Part shown: piece by piece, positions 57,951-64,000 of the stretch | How the letters are laid out: each line of letters starts with the position of its first letter | Numbering within the stretch: the stretch's first letter is position 1 | Assembly (NCBI GenBank): GCA_030247885.1 | Contig: JAPDRO010000001.1 | Location: forward strand, 1,116,001 to 1,180,000 | Reading direction: 5' to 3' | Source: Taxawa tesnikishii (nom. ined.) | Lineage: Eukaryota > Ascomycota > Dothideomycetes > Dothideales | DNA: 64,000 nucleotides | Translations under genes and position numbers: made by a program | Notes under the pieces: generated by a model | What the model saw: the letters and a program-made list of their open reading frames with translations, nothing else | Databases searched by the model: none | What the model was told of the DNA's origin: nothing

Positions 57951-58605
57951 AGGAATCAAAGGCTATTCGTATTGGGAATACCGGAGTCGCATGCTGTTAG
58001 GTTGACGCGCCGGAGCGGTGAACGTAAAAGAGGTCGGTGCCCGAGACGAGAAACGAGATAAAGAGCTTTTACAACCAAGAGACGGAACGGTTCTGGTGTT
58101 TGGATTGAGCCAGGTAGTTTGACTGACAAGGACGTACTAATCTAATCGGTAGTCGGAACCGAACAGTTTGGTAAAGTTCAAGTAATTCCCGAGTGAAGCC
58201 GAAGCAAAGCCAGGGTGAAGCTTAAGTGAAGCTTATTGAAGTACAGGCAACTGCCGCACCTCAGACTATCACTGGAACAGCATAGCCTTCTGACAAGAAG
58301 AACGAAGGGTGAACTATGAACGGGATAGATGGCATGGGACGTGAGTCTGACGGTGTCCATGTGGAAAGGAAAATTGATCTGAGGGAAATGGAATCTGAAG
58401 TTGCCTATACTTCCTAGATCGCAGACGAATAGCAGAGGTGCTCTCTATAGTCGATTGACGCAAACAACCAAACATACGGCAAAGCAGGAGCAATGCCGCT
58501 ACAATGACTGGAGATAACAGGACTCTTATTCTGCAAGGGCTAGACACCTAGCTTTATCAATTGATGGTTGAAAACACTAGAGGTTTAAATCTTTTCTGGC
58601 TAGAC

Positions 58606-58645
58606 AAGTAATGCGGAAGTTGACTGACGGAAGTCCGCATTACTT
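58606..58645. repeat. 12-bp perfect inverted repeat (hairpin, 16-nt loop)
   Basis: AAGTAATGCGGA at 58606-58617 pairs with TCCGCATTACTT at 58634-58645. The loop contains TGACTGAC, and GTCAGTC-like text follows just downstream, so a second, overlapping pairing is possible. It could be a footprint of a small DNA transposon or a regulatory hairpin. Confidence 0.6.
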
Positions 58646-59095
58646 ACTCAGTCAGTGCTTTTACATGCAAGCAATGCTGCAAGGGAGGAAAAACAAGCCG
58701 CACTGCGTGGGCGCTCAGCGTCTACTGAAGGGGAAAAATGCATTCGGCAGTGAAAGAGAAGCTGTATACTGTTTGTACAGGGTGGAAGTACCTAAGGCGG
58801 GTTGACATGTGCCAACCTCGGTCAAACAATGCAGATGACGTTCGGCTGTACCACAAGCCCCTCAATCTCCGCAAACAGAAAGGCTCGACTCCGCATCGTT
58901 TCCTGACAAGGTGGGATAGCGCACATGGCATGGCATGCATTGAAATCCAGATGGCCATGTTGCTACGCAGCGAACACGGACTGAGGTTGCGTTCCCCGAT
59001 GTCGCAACGCTAGAGCCGCTTGATCAAGAGGGGCTATGCACGATGGACCACGGATGCTGATGCTGATCCAACACTCATCCTTTCGGCGGTGTATC

Positions 59096-59105
59096 TTATA
59101 AAAAG
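59096..59105 (+). promoter_or_regulatory. TATA-like box of the carboxylesterase gene
   Basis: TTATAAAAAG lies about 65 bp upstream of the start codon, at a fitting distance for a short leader. Motif only. Confidence 0.45.
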
Positions 59106-59159
59106 GGTGCTATGTCCCCGCTTCTGATCTATATGTACAATTGTTAGACGGCGCGAACG

Positions 59160-61176
59160 ATGTTTTTCTCTATTGCTCTCACAGCTTTGTACATCGGCCA
59201 CGCGCTTGCCGTGCAACCTCTGGTCGACGTCTCTTACACCAAGTACCAAGGCACCGCACTGGGTAATGGGGTCACGCAATGGCTCGGAGTCCGGTATAGT
59301 ACACATCCATTAGCGTTTTCTGGCGCCTCTCATCTCTCTTAGCTACGCAGCTCCTCCAGTCGGAGACCTGCGCTTTGCTGCTCCTCAGGATCCGTCTCGC
59401 AACAGCTCTGTACAGATAGCTAATGCAGTATGTTGATCGTGCCTCGATTTTCCGATCCCTGAGGGTTCCTTGTTTTGATAGTGGTTCAGCATGGTCCCAT
59501 TTGCCTTGGTACAGGTTCTGGCCCACCCAGCAACAAGTCCTCAGAGGACTGCCTCTTTCTCGACGTCTATGCGCCTTCAGGTGCTAAGCCTGGAAGTCTG
59601 CCAGTCTTCTTTTTCATTCAAGGTGTGTTAGATAAGGAAATCCAGCCGTGAGGCCGGGGCTGTTCCTTGGGAACTTTAAACGAGGTCCTAACCTTCAAGA
59701 ACAGGAGGTGGGTTCAACACGAACAGTAACGCCAACTACAATGGAAGCGGCCTCATCCAGGCTAGCAACATGAACATCGTGGTCGTGAACTTCAACTACA
59801 GAGTCGGACCATATGGATTCCTTGCCAGCCAAGAGGTGGTCAAGGGCGGGAGCATCAACAACGGGCTCAAAGATCAGAGGAAAGCGCTTCAATGGGTACA
59901 GAAATACATTAGCAAGGTACCGTTTGTCTTCTCCATATCCTAAGATGTGCAAGATGCTGATGATCTTTCCAGTTTGGCGGCAACCCAAAGCACGTGGTAA
60001 TGGGTGGCGACAGTGCTGGCGCCGCTTCCGTGAACTTGCAGCTGACGGCGTACGGCGGACGCAACGACAACCTCTTCCACGCCACGGCGGCCGAATCCCA
60101 GTCGTTTGCTGCCATACGTAACATCAGCGAATGTCAATACCAGTACGACAACCTGGTCATCCGGACCGGGTGCGCCAGCGAGTCTGATACCCTGGCTTGT
60201 CTCAGGAGTCTGAATGCCACGTTCCTGCAACAAGAGAACATAAACACGCCGTTCCCAGGCGCGCAGAACCCTCCTCTATATATGTACAGTCCCGTGCTGG
60301 ATTACGATTTCGTAACGGACTACACGTACCGCGCATACGCACAGGGAAAATTCGTCAAGCTGCCGGCAATCTACGGGGATGATACCAACGGCGGCACCGT
60401 CTTTGCTCCGAAGAACACGAGCACAATCGGAGAGAGTGACACTTTCTTGAAAGATCAGTTCCCCGCACTTACGCTGCAGCAGCTGGCGACAATCAACGAT
60501 CTGTATCCCATTGCGGAGCAGTTCAACGGCAGCGGTGCGTATTGGCGACAGGTTAGCAACGCATACGGTGAGACGCGGTGAGTTTGTCCTTGGACAACCT
60601 TTTAGGCAGATTGAACTATGCTGATCTCGGACATAGGTACATGTGCCCAGGTCTCAATATCTCCGGAACCTACGCCAACATGAGTATCAAGGGGAACTGG
60701 AACTGTGAGAGCACCGCCCCCCCCCCGCCTTCCCTTTCCCATCTTTCCTGCATTCCTCGGTCCCTCACTCGTCACGGCAGACGACTGACCCTCCCTTAGA
60801 CCGCTGGAATGTCATAGATCCTCCCCTCTTCGCAAGCGGCTACGGGGTTACCCATACGGTTGAGGTAAACGCTATCTGGGGTCCCGCCAACGTCAACGGT
60901 GGTGCACCAACATCCTACGTCTCGAACAGCACCTACACAGGCGTCAACGCACCCATCGTTCCCGTCGTGCAGGGCTATTGGACTTCTTTCATTCGATCCT
61001 TCAACCCCAACACGTACAGGCTGGCCGGAACACCGGAGTGGGAGGAGTGGACACAGAACAATGAATACCGTCGGATGATGTTCCAGACTAACAACACAAA
61101 GATGGAGACGGTAGACGCCGGATTGCAGTCGAGATGCGCGTATTGGGGAAGCATTGGTGTTAGTATCAAGCAGTAA
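59160..61176 (+). CDS. Secreted type-B carboxylesterase/lipase
   Basis: Seven exons, all phases consistent: 59160-59293, 59343-59427, 59490-59622, 59705-59916, 59973-60577, 60637-60704 and 60800-61176; 537 residues. The signal peptide is MFFSIALTALYIGHALA. Features in order: YAAPPVGDLRFAAPQ, SSEDCLFLDVYAP, the oxyanion loop FFFIQGGGFN, the nucleophile elbow GGDSAGAAS (Ser202), acid-residue region GDDTNGGTVFAP, and the end QGYWTSFIRSFNPNTYRL. Several N-glycosylation sites are present. Enzymes of this family hydrolyse esters outside the cell; substrate unknown. The segment near SFIRSFNP, where many relatives place the catalytic His, shows no His, so the triad should be checked by alignment. Intron 6 holds a run of nine or more C. 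No frame errors. Confidence 0.9.
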
Positions 61177-61571
61177 GGCGCATACGGAGGAAGCCATGAG
61201 CGGGGCAGAGGGAAACGCAAGAGTGTGGGCGTGAAGAACGATGGGTAGGAACGGAGAACTATATCTACGAAAATCAAACACTTGCAGATGTCGATATCAG
61301 TTGATCCCAGTATATGAAGAGCTCGAGGTGGGTGAAACATTCATAGTATGTGCAAAGCTTCCGATTAATCTGTTTCCTTTTGAATGCCATGTTCATAAAG
61401 TCCTTCTGCATGGAACGTATCCTCCGTGGTAGCTAGAAAGGAAATCTAGCGCTAGCGTCGAAAGCAGTAAACATGAATCTAACAACATCCGGTACATTGT
61501 CCCAGTCAGGTCAGGAATGTGAATGTTTGGAAAAGAAAAGGAAGCCGACCTCTACTGCACAACCTCTCGCT
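61177..61571. other. 3' flanks of two convergent genes
   Basis: Convergent ends of the carboxylesterase and GT2 genes. Nothing coding seen. Confidence 0.5.
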
Positions 61572-64000
61572 CTAGAACGAGAAGGTCATCAGCGCCGGGT
61601 TCAGAGCGATGGGTAGTAGCAGGTGGCTAACAGCCACCGTGGCCATCGGCAGGATAGCGACAAAGTCCTTGATGTTCCAGCTGTAGGGGATGAACGATCC
61701 AACCGCGAGGACGATCATGACCACGATACTGACGAGTGAGAACGCGATGCTGTACTTGAACCTCTTGATCACTTTCGGCACCTCGACGAAGAAGTTGGAC
61801 GCTTCGGCCTCCTTTGACGTTGCGCCCCAAGTCATGTCGATCTCGAACATGTGCGCCAGCAGCGCTTGCGAGACGTGCAGGGACAGTCCGCCCAGGAAGA
61901 CGGCGAGCATGAGGACCCATTTGATGTTCTCGAGCAAAGCGGCGAAAAAGCTTTTCTCACCGATGCGGTACCGCATGACAGCCAGAGACAGGTTGCCTAG
62001 TCCGTTGAAGACGATGACGATGGAGAACCAGACCTTCCAGCTGTCGATGTAGTATTTATCCAGGTAACCATTGAACCAGCCTACGGCGAAGTAGTTGACT
62101 GTCGTCAGGATCCAGGCGGCGCCGATGGCATCTGCACTCACGTTAGCAGGAAGGTCTGGAGCGTTTCGTAGAGGCATGCTTACAGTAGGTGCCAATGTAC
62201 GAGATGATGGTGATCTTCGACGTGATGCGGATGTTCGAGAAGAGGAAGCGGCGGAATAAAGGTGTAAAAGGTCCGCGCCAGAGCCAGGTGCGAATAGGGT
62301 TGAAGAGCAGCTCGTTGCATCCGTATGCGTACTTCTCCCATCGAGCAAGTTCGTCGTAGACGGTAAGGGATACACCTTCTTTGAAGCCGTCGCCAGCCCA
62401 TGCTGCTAGGCGGATAATGTAGCCATTGCATTGTAGGCGGAGGGACATGTCCTGCGATTGAGTCAGCGTCGTGGTGAAGCGGGAAGCGATTGAGGCACGC
62501 ACAAAATCTTCAGAGACGTGAGATTCGGACCAGAACTTCTCGTAGCCATCTTCATCCATGTAAGAGACCTGCTGAATCGCTGACCAGCGGAGGATGGCGT
62601 TGTGTCCGACAAAAGGGGCGACATCTCCGTTCGAGACGGTGTATTTGATGGCAGTATAGATGAGATTGGTGAAGAACGTGATGCCGTTCTCAAAGAAGGA
62701 ATCCGTCACGTTCATCACACCGGAACTGAATTGCATGATACCCACATCCGGGCTCTGCTCCATTTCGCTGGCAGCGTCGAGGAGACAATCGGCCGGCACA
62801 CGTGTGTCGGAATCGATCAGGACGATGTAATCACCCATTCGAATGTTGCCATCGGCCCACGCGCGGTCGACTTCCTGAAGAACCTCTTTAAGGGCATCCT
62901 CGTAGGCACGTGCTTCATCTTCTTGCGACCAGTTGGCGGGTCTGTTGATGCGCTCGAGTTTTTCCTCAACTTTGCAGGAGAGCATGAGACCATAGTTCAT
63001 GTTAGATGCCTAGTGTAGAGTTAGCAAAGGTGAACCATGGCTGAACAAGGTCTGGTCGAATTGGGAAACTGATCGGCAGACGATGCTCCGCTTTCAGCTA
63101 CGGCAGGGTGTGCAGATGCAGCCACGCGCAGCTGAAACAAAACAAACCCCATGTATGACAAGACAATAGAAAGCATAACACGACGTCGACTAACCTTCTT
63201 GAATTTTCCTTTTCTAACAAAGCCCTCAGAGCCATGCTTTGGTCTGGCGGTCCATCCGATGCAGTTGTCGGCGTAGAAGTCGATTCTAGCTTGGCGTTCT
63301 TCCTCACTGATCAGTTGGAGGCCGTCTGTGTCCCAAGTCAGCACGTTGTTCATTCTTGCGCAGATTTCTCTCGAGACAAACCGTCATTGATGAACATGTT
63401 CGCAGATCCACCTTGGAGTTCGTATGTCGACATGGCCTGTTTGATCGATCTGACAGTGGGCTTGATGACCGACTCGAGACCTTCTTTGTACACCGGACAT
63501 TGGATAGTGATGTGTGGAAGCTGTCGGCCTTGGATACGGCGAGGAAGCAATGCAGAGTAGAAACGCGAGTTCTGCTGCATCTGACGGATGGGACCGATGC
63601 ACTGTGCGATGCATCCAACGACGACCTGAGCGAAGAAAAGAGTGAAGAAGATCTGGATGGGGGTGAGAAGAACGAAAAGAACCCGCATGTAGTTCTTGTC
63701 GACGGTGACCTCGATAGCAATCTGACGAAAACCGGCACCCAGCAAGACGATGATAATGGCGAGAGTGCAAGCAACAAGAACCGTGTTCTGAAGGTGCGTT
63801 GCTCTTGTTTCGGGCAGTATCTCGCCACTCTCCTCGTCGATTTCTGCCGCAACGACTTGCGGTGTCTTTTGTCCACTTCGTCTTCCATAGAATTGTCTCC
63901 AGTCCTCCAGACCAGATCCATGAGCTCACTTTCAATGAGACTAGCGCGCTGGATAAGGTGCTTAGGCTCATCGTCCCAAACCACGAGGAGCGCTTCCGAA
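61572..64000 (-). CDS. Polytopic family-2 glycosyltransferase (partial, N-terminus beyond window)
   Basis: Minus exons 64000(partial)-63382, 63325-63195, 63009-62503, 62451-62184 and 62131-61572. The visible part has a cytoplasmic WDDEPKHLIQRASLIESELMDLVW segment, a helix (TVLVACTLAIIIVLLGAGF) and another after MRVLFVLLTPIQIFFTLFFAQ. The GT2 core follows: ITIQCPVYKEGLESVIKPTVRSI, MFINDDGLQLIS, the DxD-type IVLIDSDTRVPADCL, HNAILRW, SEDFDMSLRLQCNGYI and a Trp-rich YDELARWEKYAYGCNELLFNP. Five or so C-terminal helices end in ALMTFSF. It matches the conserved Pezizomycotina GT2 group linked in other fungi to hyphal growth on surfaces; the sugar product is unknown. An A4 run (T4 at 63867-63870 on +) breaks the frame; one more A restores it. 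A 51-nt intron in SEDF|DM is a multiple of three. Confidence 0.9.

Larger units (their letters stand above)
57951..59159. other. AT-richer intergenic region with a strong hairpin
   Basis: Composition is noticeably less GC-rich than the surroundings. Direct GAAGC-type repeats lie at 58195-58235 (GTGAAGCTTAAGTGAAGCTT) and an inverted repeat is at 58606-58645. No gene seen. A TATA-like TTATAAAAAG is at 59096, about 65 bp before the carboxylesterase start. Confidence 0.45.

Noticed and set aside
48875-59159. Possible mobile element in the gene-poor island
   Set aside because: No long terminal repeats, transposase, reverse transcriptase or poly-A-ended element could be read; only one short hairpin is present.
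1-64000. CRISPR array, operon structure or bacterial gene cluster
   Set aside because: Spliced eukaryotic genes throughout, and no regularly spaced direct repeats of suitable length.

Overview
The window looks like a gene-dense stretch of a filamentous ascomycete genome (Pezizomycotina, possibly Dothideomycetes; the class is a guess). The signs are many short spliceosomal introns (about 44-120 nt, GTRNGT donors and YAG acceptors), single-copy eukaryotic housekeeping genes, fungal-type families (EBP-like isomerase, Atg27, fungal GT2, Ecl1-like, fungal RhoGEF) and a fairly GC-rich base composition. I found no bacterial, viral or organellar sequence and no convincing tRNA or rRNA gene.

Layout. 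1-10.98 kb (all +): the C-terminal end of an unidentified protein, the ERAD ubiquitin-conjugating enzyme Ubc7, bleomycin hydrolase, a P-loop sulfotransferase-like protein and a membrane-anchored arylsulfotransferase. 12-20 kb: an MFS transporter (+), a decayed unknown gene (-), an F-box protein (-) and an RGG-rich protein (+). 20.5-27 kb: mitochondrial seryl-tRNA synthetase (-), a DUF4267 membrane protein (+), a Tma23-like G-patch protein (+) and tRNA-His guanylyltransferase Thg1 (-, eight exons). 27.5-35.3 kb: RNA polymerase II largest subunit Rpb1 (-), divergent from COMPASS subunit Swd1 (+). 36-49 kb: a very large RhoGEF-like protein (-), an emopamil-binding-protein family isomerase (-), Atg27 (-) and a 913-residue LCAT-like alpha/beta hydrolase (+). 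48.9-59.1 kb is gene-poor, with one small Ecl1-like gene and at least one decayed oxidoreductase gene. 59-64 kb: a secreted carboxylesterase (+) and a polytopic family-2 glycosyltransferase (-) that runs off the right edge.

The genes are mostly unrelated housekeeping functions rather than one pathway. Local themes are transcription (Rpb1 and Swd1 from one shared promoter region), tRNA and translation (SerRS, Thg1, Tma23-like) and the endomembrane system (Ubc7, EBP, Atg27).

The most striking property cuts across genes. At least eleven sites in nine otherwise well-conserved genes lose the reading frame by exactly one missing base, and almost always in a homopolymer run of 4-6. Genes hit include Rpb1, Thg1, Atg27, EBP, the GT2 enzyme and the RhoGEF (three sites). 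The likeliest cause is systematic homopolymer under-calling in the assembly. If the bases are really absent, widespread -1 frameshifting or transcriptional slippage would be needed, which would be new. Gene models below give exon boundaries read from the sequence and note these sites.
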